A stretch of DNA of 64,000 bases from Beroe forskalii (taxonomy: Eukaryota; Ctenophora; Nuda; Beroida; Beroidae): NCBI GenBank assembly GCA_011033025.1, contig WFMF01000111.1, forward strand, positions 62,001-126,000, given 5' to 3'. This document shows positions 18,855-31,345 of this stretch, piece after piece. The stretch's first letter is position 1. Each line of letters starts with the position of its first letter. Below the pieces are notes generated by a model. That model was not told the DNA's origin and ran no database searches. It worked only from the letters and a program-made list of their open reading frames with translations. Made by a program: the position numbers and the translations under genes.

Positions 18855-20129
18855 CACCTAGGTATGGTGTACCAGAAGGATAAGTTATAGTACCTTTTTT
18901 TAAAAATAGAAATAACTTATCCTTCTGGGACAATCAATAATCCCAAAGGATAAGTTATTTTTTATTTTGAAAAGAAAAATAACATCCTTCTATTTACAGT
19001 GTCAGAAGGATAAGTTATTTTATTTTTGAAAAAAAAATAACTCTCCTTCTGGTACAATGTCCCAGAAGGATAAGTTATTTTCTATTTTGAAAAAGAAAAA
19101 ATAACTTATCCTTCTGGTACAATGTCCCAGAAGGATAAGTTATTTTATTTTTGAAGAAAAATAACATCCTTCTGGGACAGAGTGTCCCAGAAGGATAAGT
19201 TATTTTTATTTTACAATGTAGGTGTGTATGATATGCACACATCTTTCCTTGGGGAAGCATGAAGCTGCGCTGCACAGGTGAGTCTGGCAGAAGTGTCATA
19301 CCCGGTGGCAAATTGTCAGGCGTTGCCTGACCCCCTTGCTAAACATGTATATCCCTGTCTGGCTCGCGTGGTGCGTACACCCTGCACCCATGCGGCTTAG
19401 GAATACGACTCTGCGAGTTGTGGCGCTACGCTAGGGGTCAGTTTGCAGTTCCTAAGCCCACATAGGTGTGTGTTCGCGTGAGCCCAGACGGGGATATGTT
19501 CAGCAAGGGGTCGAGCAACGCCTGACAAGTGTGCCACCAGGTATGACTTCTGCACTTCTGCCAGTGCAGCTTCATGCTTCCCCAAGGAAAGATGTACGCA
19601 TACACACACACCTACATTGTAAAATAAAAATAACTTATCCTGGGAGCTGTCCCAGAAGGATAAGTTATTTTTCTTTTTTTCAAAATAAGAATAACTATCC
19701 TTCTAGGTTTTGGGATACAGAAAAAGGATAAGTTATTTTTTTCAAAAAAGAAAATAACTTATCCTTCTCATCGAAATCCAGAAGGATAAAGTTATTTTTC
19801 AAAAGAAATAAAATAACTTATCCTTCTGGGACACATAATACCAGAGAAGGATAAGTTATTTTTTCTTTTTCAAAAATAGAAAATAACTTATCCTTTTGGG
19901 ACACACACGTGTACCAGAAGGATAAGTTATTTTTTCTTTTTAAAAAATAAAAAATAACTTATCCTTTTGGGACACACTCGTGTACCAGAAGGATAAGTTA
20001 TTTTTTCTTTTTAAAAAATAAAAAATAACTTATCCTTTTGGGACACACTCGTGTCCCAGAAGGATAAGTTATTTCTATTTTTAAAAAAAGGTACAATAAC
20101 TTATCCTTCTGGTACACCGTACCTAGGTG
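18855..20129. mobile_element. 1.27 kb nested foldback element
   Basis: The ends cacctaggtatggtgtacc and ggtacaccgtacctaggtg are inverse copies. Each arm then holds several hairpin-like units made of agaaggataagttatttt and its complement. The next inner layer is tttccttggggaagcatgaa near 19240 and its complement near 19570. Innermost, around 19310-19540, lie paired copies of the cctaagcc(c)gcatagg family, with the centre close to 19430. It encodes no protein. The onion-like pairing at every layer shows that the whole unit is one inverted repeat. Confidence 0.85.
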
Positions 20130-21036
20130 GGCTTTGCCAGGCGTTGCCTGGCCCCCTCGCGCGCGCGCCCCGACTCGCAGAAAAAAATATGGGGCAGGCA
20201 ACGTCTGGCTAGGTGGGCTTAGGAACCCTTAACCATGAGCATTGCATGATGTTCCCATAACCAGGGGCGTCGCAGCGCCGCGCACTCCGTGCACGTAACC
20301 AGGATCCTGGTTAGGGCAATGCATGAAGTTATACGCGTGAATTCATCTTCTTGCCCTAACCAGGACCCTGGTTACGCGCCGCGCACAGAGTGCAAGGTAC
20401 AGCAAGCGCGATGCCCCTTGTTCGTGTTAGGGTTCCTAAGCCGCGCCCGCATAGATGTGTGTACGCGCCGCGCGCTTCCTGTTCTGAGGAAGCGCGCCGC
20501 GCGACGATAACAGGGGTCTACGTGTTTAGCAAATGTTAGGGGAATTCATTTTCCTAAGCCCGCATTGCCAGACGTTGCCAGTGAGGGAAATTGCGCGGCG
20601 CGTACATACACCTTGCTAAACACGTATATCCCTGTTTGCGTTGCGCGGCGCGCTACCTCTGACCTCAGGGAAGCAAATCGCTGCGCGCGTACACACACCT
20701 ATGCGAGCTTGGGAAGCTAAAGTGCTGAACACGTATGTCTTGCCCTAACCAGCGCCCTGTTTCGCGCGTGCGGCGCGCCGTAGTTCGTCCTCAGAACATT
20801 TAGCCGTAGGCCGCGCGCGCGTAAGCATCTGGTTAGAGGAACGCGACGTATGTCCATGTTTGCATGGATTCCTAAATGCTAAGCCCGCATTTCACCTAAG
20901 CTAACCAGGTGCTTACGCGCGCGCGTGGCCGTGGCCTACGGCTAAATAAGCTTTGATATTGAAGAGGAACGACGGCGCTGGTTAGGGCGAAGCCCGAGGC
21001 CGCAAAGGTGTGCGTACGCGCGCGGCGCTTCCCCCA
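20130..21036. repeat. GC-rich repeat island
   Basis: The island is dense in gcgcgcgc runs and in repeated phrases cctaagcccgcat, gtgtgtacgcgcg and gtttagcaa. The phrase taaccagg-ccctggtta appears several times in both orientations. I see no gene. The composition matches the islands at 5.9, 31.6 and 60.2 kb. Confidence 0.7.
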
Positions 21037-22340
21037 CGGTGCCAATGGTTCACCCTATCGCCATTGGATGGCAATGGAACCATTAAGAGGCGATACTAAA
21101 GTCGAGATATTGCCGTTTGTTGCCTGGCTCAGCTCCCTCCGCGCGGTCAGGCTCGAAGAGTCTGAGCTAGACAACGTCTGGCGTGGGACCAATGGTGCCA
21201 CTGGCACCAACGATGTCATTGGCACCAATGATGCCATTGGCACCAATGATGCCATTGGCACCAATGATGCCATTGGCACCAATGATGCCATTGGCACCAA
21301 TGATGCCATTGGCACCAATGATGCCATTGGCACCAATGATGCCATTAACAATGATGCCATTGGCACCAATGATGCCATTAATGATACCCATTGAAAACCA
21401 ATGATGCCATTGGCACCAATGATGCCATTGGCACCAATGATGCCATTGGCACCAATGATGCCATTGGCACCAATGATGCCATTGGCACCAAAGATGCCAT
21501 TGGCACCAATGATGCCATTGGCACCAATAATGCCATTGGCACCAATGATGCCATTGGCACCAATGATGCCATTGGCACCATTGGAATATTTGGCACCGTT
21601 CGAATGACACCTTTGGTACCAATAATATTGGTGCCAAAGGTGCCATTCAAATGGCACCAGTGGTGCCATTTGAAGTATTGGTACCAATGGTGCCACTGGC
21701 ACCATTTAAATGTCATTAATGGTCCCATTGGTTCTATTGCTGCCATTGGCACCAATGGTGCCACTGGCACTATTACAAAGAGCGCCATTGGTGCCATTAA
21801 TTGCGATGACGATGGCAATTATTCCATTTACAACGGTGCATTGATAGCATGGCACCATTGTTACTTTAGACACAATTGAATTGTCACCAATGGCGCGCTT
21901 TGTAATGGTGCCAGTGCCACCATTGGTGCCAATGGTAGCAATAGAACCAATGGCACCATTGAAATGGTGCCAGTGGCGACATTGGTACAAATACTTCAAA
22001 TGGCACCAAATGTTCCATCGGTGCCAATGGCACCTTTGTCGCTTTTTAAATGGCACCATTGCTACCATTGGTGCCAATGGCACCACGGGTGCCATTTTAA
22101 TGGCGCCATTGGTACCAATGGCCCCATTGGTGCCACTCCGCTCTAATGGCGATGTCGACTTAAGTATCGCTTGTGAATGGCGCCATTGGCATCATTTAAA
22201 TGGCTCCATTGGCATTCAATGGCGATCGCCAATGGCACCAATGGTACCAATGGCGATAGGGTGCACCTTTTGTGCCATCGCCATTGGTACCAATGGAACT
22301 CCATTGGTGCCATCTAGTGGCGCCATTGGCGATATGTGCT
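21037..22340. repeat. attggcaccaatgatgcc array within a foldback-like block
   Basis: From about 21190 to 21590 an 18-bp unit, attggcaccaatgatgcc, repeats almost perfectly, with a short irregular stretch at 21345-21400. The unit core attgg-ca-ccaat is itself nearly palindromic. From 21590 to 22340 degenerate attggtgccaatggcacc units continue. The outer ends pair: ggtgccaatggttcacccta with tcgccattgg on the left, and ccaatggcgatagggtgcac on the right, near 22250. Open frames through the array on both strands result from the 18-bp period. Confidence 0.75.
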
Positions 22341-22367
22341 ACCCGGTATGACACTTTCGCCTGCGTG

Positions 22368-22498
22368 TCTCGACCTTTTGAGGCACATACTACGCTGACG
22401 CTGCGCTTGGGTACTTCTTGAAGTTGCATTGCAAAGTACTTTGCGCGCTGTAACGCGCCGCAAAAAGTACCCGAGCGCGGCACCTCAAAAGGTCGAGA
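22368..22498. mobile_element. Small GC-rich inverted-repeat element
   Basis: The left end tctcgaccttttgaggcac pairs with the right end gcacctcaaaaggtcgaga (about 18 of 19 bases). Inside, gcgcttgggtacttcttg pairs with caaaaagtacccgagcgc. There is no coding content. It lies about 150 bp past the stop of the RPS3 exon. Confidence 0.7.
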
Positions 22499-22650
22499 AA
22501 CCAGTTCAATCTACAATTGCATTGAGCGGCATCGGAATATCGCCGCACAAACAAAGAAATTTAACCAGGGCAACCGCCAACGCCCACATTTTGGCAGATA
22601 GAAAGTCATTGAAACAACAAATTTATCTATAAATAAAAACACCAAACAAA

Positions 22651-22974
22651 TTACGACATCATGGACATAGGGGGAGCAGGTTCCACGACCTTCTCAGCGA
22701 GTTCACTGTATGGCTGCTCGATCTTCCTTTCCACCTCTTTGGGTTCCACAATAGAAACGTGATCTGGCAGGGGCTTCTTGGGTCCAACCTTGCCTTGGGG
22801 ATCGTGGGGCAACATAATTTTGACCTTGATGCCCAGGACGCCCTGTCGCAGCAGCACATGTCGTACGGCGGTGTCAACGTACATCCTCTTGGGTTCTCCA
22901 GTGTGAATCATCAGACCGTCAACGAACTTCATGGACTTGGCCCTCTGACCTCGCAGTTTTCCGCTGACGACAAC
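22651..22974 (-). CDS. RPS3: Ribosomal protein S3, last exon only
   Basis: RPS3 is a 40S subunit protein at the mRNA entry channel. The exon reads from a cag acceptor at 22975-22976 to the TAA at 22651-22653 and gives 107 residues. It starts [17 protein letters not shown] and carries [20 protein letters not shown] and the [16 protein letters not shown] motif, all strongly conserved. The tail [10 protein letters not shown] is lineage-specific. The upstream exons, which encode the KH domain, should lie to the right on the minus strand. I find none between here and the SPT16 gene, although that interval holds satellite arrays and an assembly gap. Either the intron is very long, the missing exons fall in the gap or a misassembly joins unrelated parts, or this is a partial copy. 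Confidence 0.92.
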   Translation of the reverse strand, partial: VVVSGKLRGQRAKSMKFVDGLMIHTGEPKRMYVDTAVRHVLLRQGVLGIKVKIMLPHDPQGKVGPKKPLPDHVSIVEPKEVERKIEQPYSELAEKVVEPAPPMSMMS

Positions 22975-22994
22975 CTGAAAAGTTGAGTTTGTCA

Positions 22995-25585
22995 CAAAGC
23001 TGGTATTTTGGTCTATCTGGATGAACAGTCGTTTGAATTGATTTTCAAAAAATGTATTTTTGGCCCAAAGTTACCTCAATAGGACCTCCGAAACCAATTT
23101 TGAGGCATATCGAATGTAATCAGTGGTCTCTAGGGCCAAAAAGGGCATTTTTTTCGAAAAATAAAAATTTCGCTATTTTGGCCCAAAAAGGGCTGGAAAT
23201 GGTCAGAATTGCCTTTTGAATGTCATAAAACAAGTATTTTGGCCCATCTGGATGAACAAAAGTCCAAAAAATTGAATTTCAAAAAAATGCATTTTTGGCC
23301 CGAAATTACCGTTTTTCTCCTCTTTTTGGCCTGTAGGCCACAAATTAAGTCCGAATTGGCTGAAATTTGGTTTCGGAGATTATTTTATAATGCCAAACAG
23401 TATGCAATCGGTTTAGGAATTTCGAGAAAGTCATTTTTGACCCGAAAAAAACGCCAGTGTATACACTGGCGTTTTTTTCGGGTCAAAAAATCGACTTTAT
23501 CGAATTATCATGAAACCAATTTCAGATTGTTAGGTACCTCAATGGGACCTCCGAAACCAATTTTCAGGCATATCGAATGTAATCAGTAATCTCTAGGGCC
23601 AAAAAGGGCATTTTTTTCGAAAAATAAAAATTTCGCTATTTTGGCCCAAAAAGGGCTGGAAATGGTCAGAATTGCCTTTGAATGTCATAAAACAAGTATT
23701 TTGGCCCATCTGGATGAACAAAAGTCCAAAAAATTGAACTTCAAAAAAATGCATTTTTGGCCCGAAATTACCGTTTTTCTCCCTCTTTTTGGCCTGTAGG
23801 CCACAAATTAAGTCCGAATTGGCTGAAATTTGGTTTCGGAGATTATTTTATAATGCCAAACAGTATGCAATCGGTTTTAAGGAATTTCGAGAAAGTCGAA
23901 TTTTTGACCCGAAAAAAACGCCAGTGTATACACTGGCGTTTTTTTCGGGTCAAAAAATCGACTTTATCGAATTATCATGAAACTAATTTTAGATTGTTAG
24001 GTACCTCAATGGGACCTCCGAAACCAATTTTCAGGCATATCGAATGTAATCAGTAATCTCTAGGGCCAAAAAGGGCATTTTTTTCGAAAAATAAAAATTT
24101 CGCTATTTTGGCCCAAAAAGGGCTGGAAATGGTCAGAATTGCCTTTGAATGTCATAAAACAAGTATTTTGGCCCATCTGGATGAACAAAAGTCCAAAAAA
24201 TTGAACTTCAAAAAAATGCATTTTTGCCCGAAATTACCGTTTTTCTCCTCTTTTGGCCTGTAGGCCCAAATTAAGTCCCGAATTGGCTGAAATTTGGTTT
24301 CGGAGATTATTTTATAATGCCAAACAGTATGCATCGGTTTTAAGGAATTTCGAGAAAGTCGGGATGAAAAAACCAGTGTATATACACTGGCGTTTTTCGG
24401 TCAAAAATCGACTTTATCGAATTATCATGAAACCAATTTTAGATTGTTAGGTACCTCAATGGGACCTCCGAAACCAATTTCAGGCATATCGAATGTAATC
24501 AGTAATCTCTTTAGGGCCAAAAGGGCATTTTTTTTCGAAAAATAAAAATTTTCTTTATTTGGCCCAAAGAAGGGCTGGAAATGGTCAGAATTGCCTTTGA
24601 ATGTCATAAAACAAGTATTTTGGCCCATCTGGATGAACAAAAGTCCAAAAAATTGAATTTCAAAAAAATGCATTTTTTGGCCCGAAATTACCGTTTTTCT
24701 CCTTCTTTTTGGCCTGTAGGCCACAAATTAAGTCCGAATTGGCTGAAATTTGGTTTCGGAGATTATTTTATAATGCCAAACAGTATGCAATCGGTTTTAT
24801 GAATTTCGAGAAAGTCGTTGTTTTGACCTCGAAAAACGCCAGTATACACTCGGCGTTTTTCGGGTCAAAATCGACTTTTATCGAATTATCATGAAACTAA
24901 TTTTAGATTGTTAGGTACCCCAATGGGACCTCCGAAACCAATTTTCAGGCATATCGACGAATCAGTGGTCCTAGGGCCAAAAGGGCATTTTTTCTAGGAA
25001 AATAAAACATTGGCCCAAAAGGCTGAAATGGTCAGAATTGCTTTTGAATGTCATAAACAAGTATTTTGGCCCATCTGATGAACAAAGTCCAAAAGAATTT
25101 CAAAAAATGCATTTTTGCCCTGAAATTACCGTTTTTCTCCTCTTTTTTTGGCCTGTAGGCCATAAATTAAGTCCGAATTGGCCGAAATTTGGTTTCGAGA
25201 TTATTTTATAATGCCAAACAGTATGCAATCGGTTTTGCTGGGAATTTCGAGAAAGTCGATTTTGACTGAAAAACGCCAGTGTATATATGGCGTTTTTTCG
25301 GGTCAAAAATCGACTTTATCGAATTATCAGTGAAACTAATTTCAGATTGTTAGGCAACCCTGCCGGGACCTCCGGAAACCAATTTTCAGGAATATCGAAT
25401 GTAATCAGGTCTCTAGGGCCAAAAGGGCATTTTTTTTGAAAAATAAAAAATTTTCGCTATTTTGGCCCAAAAAGGGCTGGAAATGGTCAGAATTGCCTTT
25501 GAATGTCATAAACAAGTATTTTGGCCTATCTGATGAACAAAAGTCCAAAATTGAATTTCAAAAATGCATTTTTGGCCCGAATTTC
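22995..25585. repeat. 467-bp satellite array with a palindrome per unit, block 1
   Basis: About five and a half units repeat head to tail. Each includes ggcctgtaggccacaaatta, a gcccaaaaagggctggaaat block and a 56-bp perfect palindrome around gccagtgtatacactggc. The palindrome is at 23434-23489 in the first unit and starts at 23901 in the next, which gives the 467-bp period. Units become more degenerate to the right. The block starts about 20 bp from the RPS3 exon. The same family, in the same orientation, is at 34735-37085. Apparent open frames in it are not credible proteins. Confidence 0.9.
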
Positions 25586-26823
25586 CCTCTTTTCCTCACC
25601 TGCATCCCTTAGCCTGCCTCCATGATGAATCTCAGGACACCGTAACAAGCCTCCTGACTGCCAGACCTGCACACAGACCTTCCGTTCCACTTTCGGCTAA
25701 AGTTCCACTAACCCTTTCCCTGAAAAGGGAAGGTTGCCACAGAACATGTTTTTGGAATTTAAAGGAAGAACAAAGGAATTAAATCGGGATATATGAGCAT
25801 TGGCAAAAAATGAAACCCGTGCATCCTGAAACGTATTGTCAAGATTTAAAGCGGGGGAAGGGGTATGTACCACAGCGAAGTTGAACGCTTCTGAAAACTG
25901 CGGTGATTCCCCCGATTCTTCGGCCTTTTTCTCCGGACATTCTGAGTTTGGGTGGAATGATGATTTCGGGTTTGGGGGAGTTACCCCTGAATGCGAAATC
26001 ATGAGGAATTGTGAATTCAAAAGGGAAATTTTTCGAAAAATTTTATGACGAAATTTTAATGGGTTTTTTGTAATTCGAATACATTGTAAACACACTGCAG
26101 CAGGCTTTCTTCAAATCCAACACGAAAAAAGTGGGGCGCGCAAAAATATCCGTGGGTGGGGACAACAGGGATTCCCAAAAGAAAACGAAATTTTGCTGTA
26201 AATTTTGTTAATTTTGCATTTTGTCCCATTTTGGGAAAGGGCGACGCGCAACGAAATCTGGCCATGTTAATTCCAAAACTTCAATGTTAAAAAAACCAGG
26301 CCCATTTTTTAGGGAACAATTCACAGTTGTTAGAACCAACAACTCACCTCACCAAATAGCCGTCCTCAACCCCGAGTCGAACTCTCCAATCAGCCTTGAA
26401 AACCCGTCTTGGGAAAACTTCCTCTTCTTCTTATTTGGAAAGACATGATGGAACAACTATAGGGAAAAGGGAATTAGCATCGGGAATTGCTTTTTAAGGA
26501 AAAAAAATGAAATATTTTATATAGAAGTTTCAAATGATTTGAAAAAACTGATTCTTTTCAAAAAAGGGAATTGGATCGGTTTGAGGGGAATCAAGTCGAG
26601 AATAATCAGAGAATATTTATTGGGAATATAAATATTTTCCCAAAAAATATACATAACAAAATTTACAAAATATCGAAAAAAAAAAAAAAACGCAAGGAAA
26701 AGGGTTACGATTTTTCCCCAAACGAAAAAGTAAATAAACAAATCCCTTGATTTTGTTATACAATCTCCCAAAAAGCACAAACACTGATAAAAACAAAAAA
26801 ATTTTCTACATTAAAATATTTTA
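25586..26823. other. Unassigned stretch up to the assembly gap
   Basis: The satellite stops at about 25585 in mid-unit. What follows has no match that I recognise and no clear exon. The sequence near the gap has many homopolymer runs and may be of low quality. Confidence 0.4.
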
Positions 26824-26923
26824 NNNNNNNNNNNNNNNNNNNNNNNNNNNNNNNNNNNNNNNNNNNNNNNNNNNNNNNNNNNNNNNNNNNNNNNNNNNNN
26901 NNNNNNNNNNNNNNNNNNNNNNN
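26824..26923. other. Assembly gap (100 N)
   Basis: Exactly 100 unknown bases are present. The round number suggests a placeholder rather than a measured size. It sits at the edge of large tandem arrays, a usual place for assembly breaks. Confidence 0.98.
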
Positions 26924-27895
26924 CTTAACAAACCCCAAATAAAAGGGGCCCAATAAGTTAAGAGGTCCTATCACCATAGGGGCCCTATCAAAAAACAGAG
27001 GTCCCTTTCACCCAAAAGGGGCTATCAAAACAGGGTCCCTATCACTAAAAGGGCCCCCATTTAACAGAGGTCCCCATCACAACAGGGGGCCCTATCAAAA
27101 ACAATCCCCTCACTAACAGGGACCCCATCAGTTCAGATTCCCTTTCACTCAGGGGACCCTTAAGAAATAGGGCCCCATCACAACAGGGGGCCCCCTGAAA
27201 CAGAGGTCCCCCATAAACAGGGGGCCCCATCAAATTAACAGGGTCCCTATACAACAGGGGACCCTATCAAGTTTAACAGAGGTCCCCATCACTGACAGGG
27301 GGCCCTACGTTTAAAATAGGGCCCCTTTACTAAAGGTGCCCCTACGGAACAGCTGAGTCCCTATCACTAACAGGGGACCCTATCAAGAACAGAGGTCCCT
27401 ATCCAACAGGGACACTATCATGCTACGACCCTATCACTTACAGGGACACTATCAAGTTAACAGAGGACCTCATCACTAACAGGGGACACTATCAAGTTAA
27501 CAGAGGACCCTATCACTAACAGGGGACACTATCAAGTTAACAGAGGACCCTTTCACTAACAGGGGACACTATCAAGTTAACAGAGGACCCTAACACTAAC
27601 AGGGGACACTATCAAGTTAATAGAGGACCCTATCACTAACAGGGGACCTTATCAAGTTAACAGAGGACCCTATCACTAACAGGGGACACTATCAAGTTAT
27701 CAGAGGACCCTATCACTAACAGGGGACACTATCAAAGTAACAGAGGACCCTATCACTAACAGGGGACACTATCAAGTTAACAGAGGACCCCATCGCTAAC
27801 AGGGGACACTCAAGTTAACAGAGGACCCTATCACTAACAGGGGACACTATCAAGTTAACAGAGGACCTAATCACTAACAGGGGACACTATCATTG
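26924..27895. repeat. 40-bp tandem array (caggggacactatcaagtta type)
   Basis: From about 27420 to 27890 a unit of roughly 40 bp, acaggggacactatcaagtt followed by aacagaggaccctatcacta, repeats with few changes. From 26924 to 27420 the units are shorter and degenerate (aacagggggccctatca). No gene is present. Confidence 0.9.
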
Positions 27896-30800
27896 TCTTC
27901 CCTAAGATCAGGGAGACTCTCTCAGGATCAGGGATACTTTCCCAGGATCAGGGAGACTCTCTCAGGATCAAGGAGACTCTCCCAGGATCAAGGAGACTCT
28001 TTCAGGATAAAGGAGACTCTCCCAGGATTATGAAGTTCTTCCCTAGCATCAAGGAGAATCTCTCACTAGGATCAAGGAGAATCTCCCAGGATCAAGGAGA
28101 CTCTCCCAGGATCTAGGGGACTCTTTGGGGATCAGGGAGACTCTCTCAGGATCATAAAGACTTCCCTTGGTTCAGGGAGACTCTCTCAGGATCAAGGAGA
28201 CTCCTCCAGGATCAAGGAGACTCTTTCAGGATCAAGGAGACTCTCCCAGGATTAAAAAGTTCTTCTCTTGTGATCAGGGAGACTCTCTCACTAGGTTCAG
28301 GGAGACTCTCTCAGGATCATAGAGTCTTCCCTAGGATCGAGAGACTCTTTGGGGATCAGGGAGAATCTCCCAGGATCAAGGAGACTCTCTCAGGATCAAG
28401 GAGACTCACCCAGGATCTAAGAGACTCTTTGGGGATCAGGGGACTCTCCCAGGATCAGGTAGACTCTCTCAGGATCAAGGAGACTCTTTCAGGATCACGG
28501 GAGACTCTCCCAGGATTATAAAGTTCTTCCCTTGGGATCAGGGAGACTCTCTCAGGATCAAGGAGACTCTCCCAGGATCAAGGAGACTCTTTCAGGATCA
28601 AGGAGACTCTCCCAGGATTATAAAGTTCTTCCCTTGGGATCAGGGAGACTCTCTCACTAGGATCAGGGAGACTCTATCAGGATCATAGAGTCTTCCCTAG
28701 GATCAGGGAGACTCTCTCAGGATCAAGGAGACTCTCTCAGGATCAGGTAGACTCTCTCAGGATCAGGGTGACTCTCTCAGGATCAAGGAGACTCTTTCAG
28801 GATCAGGTACACTCTCTCAGGATCAGGGTGACTCTCTCAGGATCAAGGAGACTCTTTCAGGATCAGGGAGACTCTCTCACTAGGATCAGGGAGACTCTCT
28901 CAGGATCAGGGAGACTCTCTCAGGATCAAGGACGCTTTCCCAGGATCAAGGTGACTCTTTCAGGATCAAGGAGACTCTCCCAGGATCAAGGAGACTCTCT
29001 CAGGATTATAAATTTCTTCCCTAGGATCAGGGAGACTCTCTCACTAGGATCAGGGAGACTCTATCAGGATCATAGAGTCTTCCCTAGGATCAGGGAGAAT
29101 CTCCCAGGATCAAGGAGACTCTCTCAGGATCAGGTACACTCTCTCAGGATCAGGGCGACTCTCTCAGGATCAAGGAGACTCTTTCAGGATCAGGGGGACT
29201 CTCTCAGGATCATAGAGTCTTCCCTAGGATCAGGGAGACTCTCTCAGGATCAGGGAGACTCTCCCAAGATCAAGGAGACTCTTTCAGGATCAGGTAGACT
29301 CTCTCAGGATGAAAGAGTCTTCCCTAAGATCAGGGAAACTCTCTTAGGATCAGGGAGACTCTCTCAGGATCAGGGGGACTCTCTCAGGATCAGGGAGACT
29401 CTCTCAGGATCAAGGAGACTCTTTCAGGATCAGGAAGACTCTCTCAGGATCATAGAGTCTTCCCTAGGATCAAGGAGACTCTCTCAGGATGAAGGAGACT
29501 CCTCCAGGATCAAGGAGACTCTTTCAGGATCAAGGAGACTCTCCCAGGATTAAAAAGTTCTTCTCTTGTGATCAGGGAGACTCTCTCACTAGGATCAGGG
29601 AGACTCTCTCAGGATCATAGAGTCTTCCCTAGGATCAGGGAGACTCTCTCAGGATCATAGAGTCTTCCCTAGGACCAGGGAGACTCTTTGGGGATCAGGG
29701 AGAATCTCCCAGGATCAAGGAGATTCTTTAAGGATCAAGGAGACTCTCCCAGGATCTGAGAGACTCTCCCAGGATTAGGAGACCTTTCAATATCATAGGG
29801 TCTTCCATAGGATCAGGAAGACTCTCAGGATCAGGGAGACTCTCTCAGGATCAAGGAAACTCTCTCAGGATCAAGCATTTAAACCCAGGAACAAGTAGTG
29901 AGTCCAAGATTCAAGGAGTGGAGTGAAGCAGTCATTCAAATGAAGGAGTCTATCCCAGGGTCTCTCCCAATATTATAGTCTCAAGGAGATTCTCTCTCTG
30001 GATCAAGAAGCCCATGACAGGATCATAGAGTCTTCACTAGGATCAATTAGACTTTCTCTGGATCAAGGAGACTCTTCTAGGATGAAGAATTCCACCCCAG
30101 GAACAAGGAATCAGACCTAGGATCAAGTAAGGCATCCTGGGAAGAAGGGGTCTGTCAGAATGTTCCAATGCATCAATTTGCAAAACTGAAATTTGCAGAA
30201 AAATAACAGGCTTAAAAATTTACACAACATTGCAAAAAATATAATGACATAATAACTCAGATTTAAAATCTTCTATTCATGATTAAGTATCTTATATATA
30301 AAGTAAAGTCACACGTGAATAATGTTTGTCTCTTTTTTGGGGATACAATAAATTTGACCTTCCAAGGATCAGGAGACTCTCTCAGGATCAAGGAAATCAG
30401 ATACAGATATTTCAGGATCAAATTAGAATTTTGGAGACTCTTTCTGCATATCTCAGGATTAGGGGAAAGAACGACGTGTTCAAGTTTTCTTTCAGGATCA
30501 AGGGAACTAGAGAAGGATCGCTCTTCCCTAGGATCAGGAGATCTCTTCATAAATCTGGAGACGTCTTCCCAGGATCAAGGAGTATTTCAGGAATGTCGTA
30601 AGTCTTAGGAATTTTCTTAGGATCTACTCTCTCAGGATCCTCTCAGGATAGACTTTTTCAGGATCAGGATCAAGGAATGAGGATCGGGAGACTTTTCAGG
30701 ATTTAAATTCTTCATACAAGAGGATCAAGACTTCAGATGAAGGACAAAAAACTCCTCCAGGATCATGGGAAGAGACTCTTTCAGGATCAAGGAGAATTCC

Positions 30801-31345
30801 CAGATTAAAGTTCTTCTGTTGATCAAACTCAACGGGATTAGGGAGACTCGTATTTCATAAATTAGAATTTCAGGATAAATTAGAGTTTTGCAAAAAATAT
30901 AATGAAACTCTTTGGGGATCAGGGAGAATCTCCCAGGATCAAGGAGATTCTTTCAGGATCAAGGAGACTCTCCCAGGAGGAATAAGAGACTCTCCAGATT
31001 TCGGGGACCTTTCAATATCTTCCTAGGGTCTTCCATAGGACGGAAAGAAGGAAGACTCTCCAGGGGAGACTCTCTCAGGATCAAGGAAACTCTCTCAGAA
31101 TCAAGCATGAAACCCAGAATGTCGTAGTCAATTTTCTCAAGGATCATAGATTCTTTAAAGCAGTCATTAGCGTTTGAAGGAGGACGTATCATAGAGGTCT
31201 TCTTAGATCAATTATAGTCTCAAGATCAAGGAGACTCTCTCTGGATCAAGGCTCTGACAGGATCAAGAATTTAAACCTAATTTCAATTAGACTCTCTGAC
31301 GAAGGGGTATGAGTCTTCAGTCATTGAAGAATTCCACCCCATGAA
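27896..31345. repeat. Large 20-bp tandem array (aggatcagggagactctctc type)
   Basis: Roughly 20-bp units of aggatcagggagactctctc fill about 3.4 kb. They are regular to about 29900 and progressively degenerate after that. Interspersed variants such as catagagtcttccctaggat occur at intervals and suggest a higher-order period. The long open frame at about 28768-29553 is periodic low-complexity sequence. Confidence 0.9.

Noticed and set aside
21055-22351. Overlapping open frames rich in G, N, I, A or M, P, L, A repeats
   Set aside because: They are produced by the 18-bp repeat on both strands and show no protein family signal.
27420-27890. CRISPR-like array
   Set aside because: Units are directly tandem with no unique spacers, and the DNA is clearly eukaryotic.
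28768-29553. 261-codon open frame
   Set aside because: It is translation of the 20-bp tandem array with no non-repetitive part or splice context.
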